From contig JAHEBU010000009.1 of NCBI GenBank assembly GCA_024642115.1, positions 62,001-126,000 of the forward strand: 64,000 nt of DNA, written 5' to 3'. Position 1 is the first letter of the stretch. The number at the start of each line of letters is the position of its first letter. The position numbers and the translations under genes were made by a program. Shown here in pieces: positions 46,146 to 56,234 of the stretch. Origin of the DNA: Marivivens sp. Lineage in GTDB: Bacteria > Pseudomonadota > Alphaproteobacteria > Rhodobacterales > Rhodobacteraceae. The notes below the pieces were generated by a model. It searched no databases, had not been told where the DNA came from, and saw only the letters and a list, made by a program, of their open reading frames with translations.

Positions 46146-47686
46146 TCGGCAGCCATCCTTTGAACGGCCGGGACGGGCGCGTCGGGCACCAGTTTACCCA
46201 GAACCTCTGCACTGCTGACCACACCGGGCAGACCGGCGCCCGGATGCGTTCCGGCCCCGACCAGATACAGGCCAGTTACCTCTTCGCTCACGTTGTGCGG
46301 GCGGAACCACGCGCTTTGCAGGATGCGCGGTTCGATGGAAAAGCCCGCGCCATGGGGCGACAGATAACGGTCGCGGAAATCTTCGGGAGTATAGACCAGT
46401 TCAGTGGTGATGGTGTTCCGAAAGCCGGGGATCAGAGTGTCCAGAACCGCTGCTACCTTGTCCTTGTATTTGGCCGTTTCAACCGACCAATCGACGGGAC
46501 CGTCAAAGCCCAGGTGCGGAACCGGCGACAAGGCATAGAATGTGTCGTCCCCCGCAGGTGCGACGTCCGAATCGGTGACACTGGGCCTGTGGACATACAG
46601 GCTCATGTCATCGGCCAGCTTGCCCTTGATAAAGATGTCGCGCAGCAACCCTTCGTAGCGGGGGCCGCTTAGGATCGTGTGGTGGCCCACGTCAGACCAT
46701 TTGCCCGCCGTTCCCTTGGTCCCGAAATACCAGACGAACAGTCCCATCGACCAACGACGACTACCCATCTTGGCATCGGTCCAACGCTTGCGCGGACGTT
46801 TGCGTAAAAGGTGCGTATAGGTGTGTCCCGCGTCGGCATTACTGACGACCAAGGGTGCTGCCAGAACCTCGCCCCCGGTCAGGCGCACCCCGGCGGCGGC
46901 ATCGTCCTTGATCAGGATTTCGTCGGCCTGAACGCCAAGCTGGATATCCCCGCCCTGCAAGGTAACGACCCGCGCCATCGCATCGGCAATCGCCTGAACG
47001 CCACCTATGGCATAATGCACGCCGAATTCCTTTTCGAGGTGGCTGACCAGCGCGTACATCGACGTGACGTGCATCGGGTCGCCACCGATGAACAACGGAT
47101 GAAACGACAGGGCCATCTGCAAGCGGGGATCGCGAACGCGGGATTTCGCGAGGCCAAGAATGGATTTGTCTGCCCGCAGCCGGGCAAACTCGGGCAAGAC
47201 GCGGATCGTTTCCCACAACTTGTGCATGGGCTTTGCGACCATGCCTTCAAAGCCGACAACATACCGCCGCTGGCTGTCTTTGAGGAACCGCAGATAGCCC
47301 GGCACGTCCGAAGGGCTCAGGCGGCGCACCTCGTTCACCATGGCGTCCGTGTCGCCTCGCGCGGTGAATTTCGATCCGTCCGGCCAGCGGATTTCATAGA
47401 ACGGGTCCAGTGGGCGCAGATCAACGTCCTTGTGGAAATCGCGGCCACAGGCAGCCCATAGCCCTTCGAACACCTGCGGACAGGTGACGATGGTCGGACC
47501 GAGATCGAACCGATGGCCGGACTGGGTGATCGACGAACCGCGTCCCCCAACCCGGTCAAGACGATCAAGGATCGTGACCCTGTATCCCTTGGCACCCAAG
47601 CGCATTGCGGCGGAAAGGCCGCCAAGGCCTGCGCCGATCACGATGGCACGGTTAATGGCAGAGTCGGTCTGGCGATGTGTCAACAT
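46142..47686 (-). CDS. crtI: Phytoene desaturase (neurosporene-forming)
   Basis: FAD-dependent desaturase; in this group the three-step product is neurosporene, feeding CrtC and CrtD. FAD motif VIGAGLGGLSAAMRLGAKGY, GGRGSSIT, and the C-terminal GAGTHPGAGLPGVVSSAEV. 514 residues. ATG 47686 lies inside a PpsR operator and has no clear ribosome binding site; translation might start a few codons later. Confidence 0.95.
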   Translation of the reverse strand: MLTHRQTDSAINRAIVIGAGLGGLSAAMRLGAKGYRVTILDRLDRVGGRGSSITQSGHRFDLGPTIVTCPQVFEGLWAACGRDFHKDVDLRPLDPFYEIRWPDGSKFTARGDTDAMVNEVRRLSPSDVPGYLRFLKDSQRRYVVGFEGMVAKPMHKLWETIRVLPEFARLRADKSILGLAKSRVRDPRLQMALSFHPLFIGGDPMHVTSMYALVSHLEKEFGVHYAIGGVQAIADAMARVVTLQGGDIQLGVQADEILIKDDAAAGVRLTGGEVLAAPLVVSNADAGHTYTHLLRKRPRKRWTDAKMGSRRWSMGLFVWYFGTKGTAGKWSDVGHHTILSGPRYEGLLRDIFIKGKLADDMSLYVHRPSVTDSDVAPAGDDTFYALSPVPHLGFDGPVDWSVETAKYKDKVAAVLDTLIPGFRNTITTELVYTPEDFRDRYLSPHGAGFSIEPRILQSAWFRPHNVSEEVTGLYLVGAGTHPGAGLPGVVSSAEVLGKLVPDAPVPAVQRMAAE

Positions 47687-47695
47687 AGATTGACA
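47678..47695. promoter_or_regulatory. PpsR/CrtJ operator covering the crtI start codon
   Basis: TGTCAACATAGATTGACA, a perfect dyad and TGT-N12-ACA match, with the crtI ATG (47684-47686) in its middle. Binding could block crtI transcription or early elongation. Confidence 0.7.
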
Positions 47696-47781
47696 CTAAT
47701 CCGCACCAACGTTTCTCGCAATGATTTCCGCGCATCCTGCTTGGCATTTTTCACGCAGCGCTTTTCAACCCTCTCCCCATG

Positions 47782-47799
47782 TGTCAGGATTGGTTTACA
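47782..47799. promoter_or_regulatory. PpsR/CrtJ operator upstream of crtA
   Basis: TGTCAGGATTGGTTTACA, TGT-N12-ACA, ending 20 bp before the preferred GTG start of crtA. It supports the short crtA start and PpsR control of the crtA-bchIDO unit. Confidence 0.7.
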
Positions 47800-47819
47800 C
47801 TATCGGAGAGTCCGAGGCC

Positions 47820-48524
47820 GTGCCGCAGACCGTCAGCCTGTCGTTTTACCGCTTTTCCGGGCTGACCGCTCGGATTTGGGCGTTTGCGATGATGGGGCTG
47901 GGGCGGCCGGGTCTGTCCCGAACGCCCGACATCGGATTCTGGAAACTGTGCGGCTCTGGCACAGGCGAAGGGTTCACACCCATCCCCAACACCGCGGTCT
48001 ATGCGATCCTGGCCACTTGGCCCGACGCCGAAACCGCACGCGACCGAATCGCCAACGCACCCATCTATCGCCGCTACAGCCACAGGGCTGCGGAAAGCTG
48101 GACCGTCTTCTTGACCCCGACCTCGGCGCGGGGACTTTGGGACGGGGCAGAGCCGTTTACGCCCACCGTCGATGCCACAACCGGATCGCTGGCCGCGCTG
48201 ACCTGCGCCCGGATCAAACCGCGGATCCTGTTGCGATTCTGGGGCCGGGTCCCCGACATTTCGGCCAGGATCGGGGCCGACAGCAACGTCGCCTTCAAGA
48301 TCGGGATCGGCGAAGTGCCTTGGCTGAATCAGATCACGTTCTCGATCTGGCCGTCCGAATCCACCATGGCAGCCTTTGCCCGCACCGGCCCCCATGCCGA
48401 AGCGATCCGCGCCGTCCGTAGCCAGGGCTGGTTCCGCGAAGAACTCTATGCCCGATTTGCCATCCAGTCCGATAGCGGAACGTGGAACGGCACCTCTCCC
48501 CTCAATCGACTCGAGGCCACATGA
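47820..48524 (+). CDS. crtA: Spheroidene monooxygenase
   Basis: O2-dependent ketolase converting spheroidene to spheroidenone, which gives aerobic cells their red colour. The conserved order starts VPQTVSLSFYRFSG, close to MQTVTLSIFRF of Rhodobacter, then CGSGTGEGFTP, FWGRVPDIS and FKIGIGEVPWLNQITFSIWP. The GTG at 47820 is preferred over ATG 47721, which would add 33 unrelated residues and include the PpsR operator. 234 residues. Overlaps bchI by ATGA. Confidence 0.92.
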   Translation: MPQTVSLSFYRFSGLTARIWAFAMMGLGRPGLSRTPDIGFWKLCGSGTGEGFTPIPNTAVYAILATWPDAETARDRIANAPIYRRYSHRAAESWTVFLTPTSARGLWDGAEPFTPTVDATTGSLAALTCARIKPRILLRFWGRVPDISARIGADSNVAFKIGIGEVPWLNQITFSIWPSESTMAAFARTGPHAEAIRAVRSQGWFREELYARFAIQSDSGTWNGTSPLNRLEAT

Positions 48525-49525
48525 CGAACCCATTCCCTTTCTCCGCAATCGTCGGTCAGGACGAGATGAAGACGGCGATGATCCTGACGGCCATTGATCC
48601 CGGTATCGGCGGCGTGCTGGTGTTTGGCGACAGAGGCACAGGCAAATCCACTGCGGTTCGGGCCTTGGCCGCGCTGTTGCCACCGATCAAGGTGGTCAAG
48701 GGCTGCCCGGTCAACAGTGAAACAGCAGCGCAGGTGCCCGGCTGGGCCAACCTGACCTCGCACAAGACGGCGATGGTCCCGACGCCCGTGGTCGATCTGC
48801 CGTTGGGCGTGACCGAGGATCGAGTCACCGGGGCGCTTGACATCGAAAAGGCTCTGACAAAGGGGGAAAAGGCGTTCCAGGCCGGTCTGCTGGCCCGGGC
48901 CAACCGTGGCTACCTCTATATTGACGAGGTCAACCTGCTGGAGGATCACATCGTCGATCTGTTGCTCGATGTGGCCCAATCCGGCGAAAACGTGGTCGAA
49001 CGCGAGGGGCTGAGCATCCGTCACCCTGCCCGCTTTGTCCTTGTAGGCTCTGGCAACCCGGAAGAGGGCGAATTGCGGCCGCAACTGCTCGACCGGTTCG
49101 GGCTGTCGGTCGAGGTGGCATCGCCCAAGGATATCGACACCCGGGTCGAAGTCATTCGGCGCCGCGATGCGTTCGAGAATGACAACAGTGCCTTCATGCT
49201 CCGCTGGCAAGCCGAAGATGCCGCCATCCGCGAGCGTATCCTGACCGCCCGCAAAGGGATAAAATCGCTCAAGGCGCCTGAACAGACCCTGCGGGACGTG
49301 GCCGAACTGTGCCTTGCCCTCGGTTCGGACGGATTGCGTGGTGAATTGACCCTGCTCAAGGCCGCGCGGGCCTTTGCCGCGTGGCGCGAAGATACCGCCA
49401 TCGGCCGCGATCACATCCGCGCCGTTGCCGCCATGTCGCTACGGCACCGTCTGCGCCGCGATCCGCTGGACGAAGCGGGAAGCGGGGCGCGGGTGAGCCG
49501 CGTGGTCCAAGATGTCCTTGCCTGA
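48521..49525 (+). CDS. bchI: Magnesium chelatase subunit I (AAA+ ATPase)
   Basis: The AAA+ motor subunit of Mg-chelatase. Walker A GDRGTGKS at residues 36-43; the Walker B is in YLYIDEVNLLEDH; sensor VLVGSGNPEEGELRPQLLDRFGL. 334 residues from ATG 48521 (MTNPFPFSAIVG), overlapping crtA by ATGA, so it should be made with crtA. Confidence 0.97.
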   Translation: MTNPFPFSAIVGQDEMKTAMILTAIDPGIGGVLVFGDRGTGKSTAVRALAALLPPIKVVKGCPVNSETAAQVPGWANLTSHKTAMVPTPVVDLPLGVTEDRVTGALDIEKALTKGEKAFQAGLLARANRGYLYIDEVNLLEDHIVDLLLDVAQSGENVVEREGLSIRHPARFVLVGSGNPEEGELRPQLLDRFGLSVEVASPKDIDTRVEVIRRRDAFENDNSAFMLRWQAEDAAIRERILTARKGIKSLKAPEQTLRDVAELCLALGSDGLRGELTLLKAARAFAAWREDTAIGRDHIRAVAAMSLRHRLRRDPLDEAGSGARVSRVVQDVLA

Positions 49526-51182
49526 CACCCCATGGGATCAGGGCGCCCTCGCGCTTGACCTGTTGGCAGTCGATCCGGCGGGGCTGGGCGGCATCATCGT
49601 CCGCGCCCGGTCTGGCCCGGTGCGCGACACGTTGCTTGACGGTTTGACCCATCTTGCCCAGCCGCTGAACCGCATCCATCCCGCCCTGGCTGACGAGACG
49701 CTTTTCGGCGGACTTGACCTGTCGGCCACTCTTGCCTCTGGTCAGATCGTGCACGAGCAAGGCCTGCTGAACCGGCCGGGAACGCTGGTTCTGACAATGG
49801 CAGAGCGATGCCCGCCCTCTCTGGCTGCTCGATTGTCAGGCGCCTTGGATACCGGGCGCTGCCTCGTCGCACTTGACGAAGGCTGCGACGAGGACGAAGG
49901 CGCGCCAGCCGCCTTGGTGGAAAGATGCGCGTTTCGGGTTGACCTCACCGACACCGCCATCAGCACAAGACCCGCCTCAGGAACCAGACCCGCGGAAATC
50001 AGCGCGGCCCGCACCCGGCTAAGCAAAATCTCTGTGCCGCCCGATCTTTTGGCCCAACTCGCAACGGCGACTGTGCAACTCGGTATCGACTCCGCCCGTG
50101 CCGCCCAATTCGCCCTCAGGGCGGCGCGGGCCTTGGCGGCACTGTCTGGCAAGACAGAGGTAGATGTCGATATCCTCGCCCAGGCTTGTGCAATGACAAT
50201 GGCGCATCGCGCCACGGTTCTACCCACCGAGGACAACGCCACCGAGGACCCACCGCCGAACGAACCCGATCAGGATCAGGATCAACCGCAACAGTCCGGG
50301 GACGAAACCGTGTCCTTACCCGACGAACTGTTGATCGAAGCAATCCGCGCCCTGCTTCCCGCTGACCTGCTGGCCCGAATCGCCGGACGGTCTGCCCGTC
50401 TGGGCAAGGGATCGGGAACCGGGGCGGCCCGAAAGGGAAACCGTCGCGGTCGGCCCTTGCCCGCCCGCGCGGGGCGACTGGGAAACGGCGCGCGCATCGA
50501 CATAGTCGCCACCCTGCGGTCAGCCGCGCCGTGGCAACGCATCCGGGCAGCCAGCGCCCCGCAACAAGACCGCCTGCACATCCGGCCCGCTGACATCCGG
50601 CTCAAGCGGTTCGAGGAAAAGTCCGACCGACTGCTGATCTTTGCGGTCGATGCGTCAGGCTCTGCCGCCGTGGCGCGATTGGCCGAGGCCAAGGGTGCCG
50701 TCGAATTGCTGCTGGCACAGGCCTATGCCCGGCGGGATCACGTCTGCCTGATTTCCTTTCGGGGAACGGGGGCCGAACTCCTGCTGGCCCCCACCCGCAG
50801 TCTGGTTCAGACCAAACGTCGGCTGGCTGGATTGCCGGGCGGCGGCGGGACCCCTTTGGCAGCAGGGCTGAAGGCTGCCTATGAACAGGTCGCACAGGCC
50901 CGGCGGCGGGGGCTGACGCCAACGATCGCAATTTTGACCGACGGACGAGCCAACATCGGACTGGACGGGTTACCCGACCGGGCAAAGGCGGCGCAGGATG
51001 CAATAACCATCGCAGCACATCTTCGGGCCGCCGGGGCGGACACCATCGTCATCGACACCGGCAACAGGCCAGAACCAGCCCTGCGAGACCTGGCCGCAAC
51101 TTTGGGCGGCACTTATCTGCCGCTGCCCCGCGCCGACGCAAAACGTCTGTCGCAGGCTGTGTCGGCGGCATTGGACGCCTGA
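49512..51182 (+). CDS. bchD: Magnesium chelatase subunit D
   Basis: The 556-residue D subunit with a degenerate AAA domain (no intact Walker A), an acidic/proline linker (about residues 237-262) and a C-terminal von Willebrand A domain with MIDAS DASGSAA and TDGRANIG. It forms the I6D6 motor platform for BchH. It overlaps bchI by 14 bp and bchO by TGATG. Confidence 0.95.
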   Translation: MSLPDTPWDQGALALDLLAVDPAGLGGIIVRARSGPVRDTLLDGLTHLAQPLNRIHPALADETLFGGLDLSATLASGQIVHEQGLLNRPGTLVLTMAERCPPSLAARLSGALDTGRCLVALDEGCDEDEGAPAALVERCAFRVDLTDTAISTRPASGTRPAEISAARTRLSKISVPPDLLAQLATATVQLGIDSARAAQFALRAARALAALSGKTEVDVDILAQACAMTMAHRATVLPTEDNATEDPPPNEPDQDQDQPQQSGDETVSLPDELLIEAIRALLPADLLARIAGRSARLGKGSGTGAARKGNRRGRPLPARAGRLGNGARIDIVATLRSAAPWQRIRAASAPQQDRLHIRPADIRLKRFEEKSDRLLIFAVDASGSAAVARLAEAKGAVELLLAQAYARRDHVCLISFRGTGAELLLAPTRSLVQTKRRLAGLPGGGGTPLAAGLKAAYEQVAQARRRGLTPTIAILTDGRANIGLDGLPDRAKAAQDAITIAAHLRAAGADTIVIDTGNRPEPALRDLAATLGGTYLPLPRADAKRLSQAVSAALDA

Positions 51183-52024
51183 TGCGCTGGCCGCAGGATG
51201 CAGCCGGCTGGCCGATGGCGGATTATTCCCGGCTGATCCTGCACCGCCCCCATCGCTGGCATGTGCAAGAGGCAGGGACCGGCAAGACGATCCTGCTGAT
51301 CCACGGGGCGGGCGGGGCCACGCAATGCTTTCGTGGCCTGTTTCCCATGCTGATGCAAACGAACCACGTCATCGCCGTGGATCTTCCTGGGCAGGGGTTC
51401 AGCCAATCCGGGGCGCGCCAGCGCTGCGGATTGCTGCCCATGGCCGAGGACCTTTTGTCGCTGATTCGATCACAGGGGTGGGCGCCATATCAAATCGTCG
51501 CCCATTCGGCGGGCGCTCCCCTTGCCCTGCAAATGGCCGACCTTGGCCTGTCGGTTCCGGGCGGGATCGTAGGAATCAACGCGGCATTGGGCAATTTCAA
51601 AGGCGTCGCCGGCTGGCTGTTTCCCATGATGGCCAAAGTGCTTGCATTGACCCCGTTCACCGCCGACGTGTTCGTTGCTACGGCAACCGAAACAACGGTT
51701 CGGCGGCTACTACAGGGAACCGGGTCAAGAATAGATCAGGAGGGACTGCGCCTGTACCATAGGCTCGCTAACGACCGGGGTCATGTCGATGCGACGCTGG
51801 CGATGATGGCCCAATGGGAGCTTGATCCACTGTTGGCGAGGCTGCGCGACATCAGACCCAAGGTTCATCTGATCACCGGACTGAACGACCTCGCCGTACC
51901 GCCCCAGACCAGCCGCGACGCATCGGAACAACTGCCCAACGCGCAGCTCACTGAAATTGCTGGGCTCGGGCATCTCGCCCACGAAGAATCCCCGGATCAG
52001 ATCGCAGCACTGATCCGGTCTTAG
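51182..52024 (+). CDS. bchO: BchO, alpha/beta hydrolase-like protein
   Basis: A 280-residue alpha/beta hydrolase. Nucleophile elbow AHSAGAP, oxyanion HGAGG, and GHLAHEESP with the terminal His are visible. BchO belongs to the bchIDO operon, and its deletion affects bacteriochlorophyll in Rhodobacter; the precise reaction is not settled. It converges on grpE (4-bp overlap) and marks the right end of the PGC. Confidence 0.9.
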   Translation: MRWPQDAAGWPMADYSRLILHRPHRWHVQEAGTGKTILLIHGAGGATQCFRGLFPMLMQTNHVIAVDLPGQGFSQSGARQRCGLLPMAEDLLSLIRSQGWAPYQIVAHSAGAPLALQMADLGLSVPGGIVGINAALGNFKGVAGWLFPMMAKVLALTPFTADVFVATATETTVRRLLQGTGSRIDQEGLRLYHRLANDRGHVDATLAMMAQWELDPLLARLRDIRPKVHLITGLNDLAVPPQTSRDASEQLPNAQLTEIAGLGHLAHEESPDQIAALIRS

Positions 52025-52575
52025 TTGGCGGGCATTGACGACACGCCAACCTGCGCCGGGCGCAGCAGGCGGTCATGCAGAAAGAATCCCTCGGTCATCA
52101 CCTGAATGATGTCGCCCGCCTTGGTTCCCGGAACGGGGGCTTCGAACATGGCCTGATGGTTCTGTGGATCAAACCGGTCGCCGATTTCGGGAACGATCGG
52201 GTCAATACCATGACGCTTGAACACCGAAATCAGCTCGCGCATCGTCAACTCCACACCTTCGAGAAGGGCGGCAGAGACCTGCTTCTGATCGTCCGTGGCA
52301 GTCAACAGCGCACGACGGAGGTTGTCATAAACGGGCAACAAATCGCGGGCAAGTTTCGACCCCCCGTAATTTTCGGCCTCGCGGCGGTCACGCTCTGCCC
52401 GCTTGCGGGTGTTTTCGGAATCGGCCAGCGCCCGCATGAACCGATCCTTATAGTCGTCCCTCTCGGCGGTCACGGCAGCCAGCTGATCCAGTGTATCGGC
52501 GGCAGCCTGATCCATTGCATCCGCGTCGGCGGCCATCTCGTCCAGTGATTGAGGTTCTGATGTATGCTCGGCCAT
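52021..52575 (-). CDS. grpE: GrpE nucleotide exchange factor
   Basis: Co-chaperone that releases ADP from DnaK. The long N-terminal coiled coil (about residues 25-85) and the C-terminal beta domain (GVELTMRELISVFKRHGI ... FDPQNHQAMFE) are typical. 184 residues; ATG 52575. It is 12 bp after hrcA, so they form the hrcA-grpE heat-shock pair. Confidence 0.96.
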   Translation of the reverse strand: MAEHTSEPQSLDEMAADADAMDQAAADTLDQLAAVTAERDDYKDRFMRALADSENTRKRAERDRREAENYGGSKLARDLLPVYDNLRRALLTATDDQKQVSAALLEGVELTMRELISVFKRHGIDPIVPEIGDRFDPQNHQAMFEAPVPGTKAGDIIQVMTEGFFLHDRLLRPAQVGVSSMPAN

Positions 52576-52587
52576 ATCTGTCTTCCT

Positions 52588-53652
52588 TCAACTCCGGTCA
52601 GCGATCAGTTTCCCGACCAGCTGCGCGGTATAATCCACGATTGGCACAATCCGCCCGTAATTGAGGCGAGTCGGGCCGATGACGCCCACGGCGCCGATGA
52701 TCTTGCGGTCGGCGTTCATATAAGGAGAAACGACGAGAGAGGAACCCGAAAGTGAAAAAAGCTTGTTCTCTGAACCGATAAAAATGCGCACACCCTCGCC
52801 TTCTTCGGTGAGTTCAAGGAATTGGGCGATGTCCCGCTTACGTTCCAGATCATCGAACAGGCTTCTGATACGGTCCATGTCGGCCGCGGGGTCCTGATCG
52901 GACAACAAATTTCCCCGCCCCCGGACGATCAGGCGCTCGGTTGATTCGCCCTTGTCGCTCCAGACCGCCAGACCATTTTCAACCAGCTCTCGGGCCAGAA
53001 CGTCGATTTCCTGGCGCCGATTCTTGATCTCGTGGGCCATGACGGCGGATAGCTCGCTTAGCGTGCGCCCTTCGGCCAAGGAATTCACGAAATTCGCGGC
53101 CTCTCTCATCGAAGACGGGGTTTGGCCCTTGGGCGGGGTAAAGATGCGGTTTTCCACATGGCCGTCGGCAAAGACCAACACGACCAGCGCCCGGTCAGTC
53201 GCAAGCGACACGAACTCCACATGCTTGATCGCCGCTTCGTGCTTGGGCGCCAGCACCAGTGATGCGCTGCCCGTCACACCCGACAACGCCTGACCAACGC
53301 GGTCCAGTAGGCCACCAACATCCGTATTGTTGGGGCCCAACGTCTGGTTGATCCGGTCGCGGTCCTCTCCGTTCAGATCACCGACCTCAAGCAATCCATC
53401 GACGAACATCCGCAACCCCATCTGCGTGGGAATACGTCCCGCGCTGATATGCGGGCTGCCCAGCAGGCCCAGATATTCCAGGTCCTGCATCACGTTGCGG
53501 ATGGTCGCGGCACTCACCTTTTCCGACATCGTCCGGGTCAACGTCCGCGATCCGACGGGTGTGCCGCTTTCCAGATATCCCTCGACCACGCGGCGAAACA
53601 CTTCGCGCGAGCGCTCGTTCATCTCCTGCATCAGTTGAGTTTTTTCTGGCAT
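52588..53652 (-). CDS. hrcA: Heat-inducible transcription repressor HrcA
   Basis: Represses chaperone operons at CIRCE elements. N-terminal winged helix (VGSRTLTRTMSEKVSAATIRNVMQDLEYLGLL) and GAF-like C-terminal domain ending in VGVIGPTRLNYGRIVPIVDYTAQLV. 354 residues. Divergent from rph; no CIRCE element was seen here, as its targets are elsewhere. Confidence 0.96.
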   Translation of the reverse strand: MPEKTQLMQEMNERSREVFRRVVEGYLESGTPVGSRTLTRTMSEKVSAATIRNVMQDLEYLGLLGSPHISAGRIPTQMGLRMFVDGLLEVGDLNGEDRDRINQTLGPNNTDVGGLLDRVGQALSGVTGSASLVLAPKHEAAIKHVEFVSLATDRALVVLVFADGHVENRIFTPPKGQTPSSMREAANFVNSLAEGRTLSELSAVMAHEIKNRRQEIDVLARELVENGLAVWSDKGESTERLIVRGRGNLLSDQDPAADMDRIRSLFDDLERKRDIAQFLELTEEGEGVRIFIGSENKLFSLSGSSLVVSPYMNADRKIIGAVGVIGPTRLNYGRIVPIVDYTAQLVGKLIADRS

Positions 53653-53768
53653 TGCCCCCGACCTCGGCCAAGCGACCTACTTAAGACCACAGGGAACGGA
53701 ACGTCAATCGGGGTTGGATTTCAACGCCGTTGGGCGTATCCCCCGCCGAAACATCAGGAGAAGTGACA
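53653..53768. promoter_or_regulatory. Divergent hrcA / rph promoter region
   Basis: 116 bp between divergent starts, with AGGAGAAG before the rph ATG. No CIRCE or clear promoter motif was recognised. Confidence 0.3.
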
Positions 53769-54476
53769 ATGCGCCCGTCCGGACGGAAAACAGACGAACT
53801 GCGGCCGATTTCCATTGAAACCGGGATCACCCGCCACGCCGAAGGGTCCTGCCTGATCAAATGCGGCGACACGCATGTTCTGTGCACCGCCACGATCGAC
53901 GAACGGGTGCCACCCTTCCTGAAAAATACCGGGCTGGGCTGGGTCACCGCCGAATACGGGATGCTGCCCCGCGCGACCAACACCCGGATGCGGCGCGAAG
54001 CAAAAGAGGGTCAGTCTGGCCGCACGCAGGAAATCCAGCGCCTGATCGGTCGGTCGCTGCGGGCCGGGGTCGACCGGGTTGCCTTGGGGGAACGCCAGAT
54101 TATCGTCGATTGCGACGTCATTCAGGCGGACGGCGGGACGCGCTGCGCCTCGATCACGGGGGGCTGGGTCGCGCTCAAGCTCGCTGTCAAAAAACTGATG
54201 AAGGCAGGGCTGATCACCTCTGATCCCCTGGTTTATCCCGTCGCCGCCGTATCCTGCGGAATCTACGCCGGGCAGCCCGTGCTGGACCTCGATTACCCCG
54301 AGGATTCCGAGGCAGGCGTCGACGGCAACTTTGTCCTCACCGGCGGCCGCCTGATCGAGGTTCAGATGTCTGCCGAAGGCGCCACCTTCACCCGCGATCA
54401 GATGACGACACTCCTGGATCTGGCGGACAAAGGGGTTGCCGCGCTGATGGACGCGCAGCGGGCCGCCATCGCATGA
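53769..54476 (+). CDS. rph: Ribonuclease PH
   Basis: Phosphorolytic 3' exonuclease trimming tRNA precursors. [19 protein letters not shown] and [20 protein letters not shown] are signature segments; PTA-like catalytic residues in the RNase PH fold. 235 residues; ATG 53769 follows AGGAGAAG. Overlaps rdgB by ATGA. Confidence 0.97.
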   Translation: MRPSGRKTDELRPISIETGITRHAEGSCLIKCGDTHVLCTATIDERVPPFLKNTGLGWVTAEYGMLPRATNTRMRREAKEGQSGRTQEIQRLIGRSLRAGVDRVALGERQIIVDCDVIQADGGTRCASITGGWVALKLAVKKLMKAGLITSDPLVYPVAAVSCGIYAGQPVLDLDYPEDSEAGVDGNFVLTGGRLIEVQMSAEGATFTRDQMTTLLDLADKGVAALMDAQRAAIA

Positions 54477-55084
54477 CCCGTCGCTTTACCGGCGACCAGC
54501 TGGTCGTGGCCACCCACAACCGCGGCAAACTGGAAGAGATGGAGGTGCTTCTTGGCCCCTTCGGTATCCGCCTGTCCTCGAACGCCGACCACAACCTGCC
54601 GCAACCGGCAGAGACGGAAACAACGTTTGTCGGAAACGCCCGGATCAAAGCGCACGCCGCAGCACAGGCAACCGGTCTGCCCGCACTGGCCGATGACAGC
54701 GGGATCGAGATTGCAGCGCTAAACGGCGCGCCCGGCGTCTACACCGCCGATTGGGCAGAAACACCCGCAGGCCGCGATTTCGATATGGCAATGTCACGGG
54801 CCTGGGCCGAACTCGACGCGATCGACGCGCCCGAACCCCGACTGGCCCGGTTTTGCTCGACTTTAGTTCTGGCCTGGCCCGACGGACATGACGAGGTCTT
54901 TGCTGGAACAGTCAGCGGCCGCTTGGTCTGGCCCGGACGTGGAACGCAGGGACACGGATACGATCCAATGTTTCAGCCCGATGGTTACGACATGACCTTT
55001 GGCGAAATGGACCGCTGGGAAAAGAACAAGGTCAGCCACCGCGCCGACGCCTTTGCCAAACTCGTCGCAGGCTGCTTTGCCTGA
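54473..55084 (+). CDS. rdgB: Non-canonical purine NTP pyrophosphatase (RdgB/HAM1)
   Basis: Hydrolyses dITP, XTP and related nucleotides. [11 protein letters not shown] near the start, a conserved [14 protein letters not shown], and [12 protein letters not shown] near the end are clear. 203 residues, coupled to rph by ATGA. Confidence 0.96.
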   Translation: MTRRFTGDQLVVATHNRGKLEEMEVLLGPFGIRLSSNADHNLPQPAETETTFVGNARIKAHAAAQATGLPALADDSGIEIAALNGAPGVYTADWAETPAGRDFDMAMSRAWAELDAIDAPEPRLARFCSTLVLAWPDGHDEVFAGTVSGRLVWPGRGTQGHGYDPMFQPDGYDMTFGEMDRWEKNKVSHRADAFAKLVAGCFA

Positions 55085-56234
55085 GGATTGGCAAGCTGGA
55101 GGCTTTGGCCTGTATATCCACTGGCCGTTTTGCCAGTCGAAATGCCCTTACTGTGACTTCAACTCGCATGTGGCCGCGAGGATTGACCAGACGCGCTGGA
55201 CCAGAGCCTATATTAGCGAAATCGACCGGATCGGAGCTCAGACAAAAGGGCGCACGTTGCGATCTGTGTTCTTTGGCGGCGGCACGCCCAGCCTTATGGA
55301 TCCGACGACAGTTGACGACATCCTGACCAAGGTCCGCGCAACATGGCCCATGTCCAACGACATCGAAGTCACGCTCGAAGCCAATCCCACCTCCGTCGAT
55401 GCTGGCCATTTTGCGGGGTTCAAGGACGCAGGGGTTAACAGGATTTCCATGGGAATTCAGGCACTTAATGATAATGACCTAAAAGCACTGGGAAGATTGC
55501 ATACCGTCGCCGAGGCCCGCTCTGCCTTTGAAATCGCCCGCGGCCTGTTCGACCGGGTCAGCTTTGACCTTATTTATGCCCGGCAGAATCAGGACGTGGC
55601 GGCGTGGCGGTCAGAACTGAACACCGCGCTGTCGATGGCGGTCGATCACCTGTCGCTCTACCAGTTGACCATCGAAACCGGCACAGCCTTCGGGGATCGG
55701 TATGCCGCCGGCCGCCTGAATGGTCTGCCCGATGAAGACAGGGCTGCGGACCTTTGGGATGTCACCCAAGATGTCTGCCAGACGCACGGATTTTCAGCCT
55801 ATGAAGTGTCTAATCACGCCAAACAAGGTCAGGAGAGCCGTCATAACCTCATTTACTGGCGATATGGCGACTATGTCGGTATCGGTCCGGGCGCGCATGG
55901 TCGCCTGACCCTCGACGGGCAGCGCTGGGCTACCGAAGCGCCCAAACCACCGGGCGAGTGGCTGGCACAGGTTGAATCGACCGGCGCGGGGGAATTACCG
56001 CGCGAGGCGCTATCAGCCGACGATCAATTGACAGAATTCCTCCTGATGGGTCTGAGGCTTACCGAAGGTGTGGATCTGCGCAGACTGGGCGCTGCCGAAA
56101 ATCCGGACCTTGCGGCGAACATCGCCCGTCTTGAAGACGACGGATGGCTTGAACAGGACGACCTGCGGCTTCGAGTCAGCCCGAAAGGACGCCCATTGTT
56201 GAACGCCGTCCTCCGGACACTGCTGTCGGACTAG
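55077..56234 (+). CDS. hemW: HemW, radical SAM heme chaperone
   Basis: Radical SAM family member related to HemN. It lacks confirmed coproporphyrinogen oxidase activity and is thought to deliver heme. CxxxCxxC ligands: [10 protein letters not shown]. The start is uncertain: TTG 55077 (overlapping the rdgB end by 8 bp) gives the usual N-terminus ahead of [12 protein letters not shown], while ATG 54999 would lie mostly in rdgB. 385 residues with the TTG start. Converges on parB. Confidence 0.88.
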   Translation: MPEDWQAGGFGLYIHWPFCQSKCPYCDFNSHVAARIDQTRWTRAYISEIDRIGAQTKGRTLRSVFFGGGTPSLMDPTTVDDILTKVRATWPMSNDIEVTLEANPTSVDAGHFAGFKDAGVNRISMGIQALNDNDLKALGRLHTVAEARSAFEIARGLFDRVSFDLIYARQNQDVAAWRSELNTALSMAVDHLSLYQLTIETGTAFGDRYAAGRLNGLPDEDRAADLWDVTQDVCQTHGFSAYEVSNHAKQGQESRHNLIYWRYGDYVGIGPGAHGRLTLDGQRWATEAPKPPGEWLAQVESTGAGELPREALSADDQLTEFLLMGLRLTEGVDLRRLGAAENPDLAANIARLEDDGWLEQDDLRLRVSPKGRPLLNAVLRTLLSD

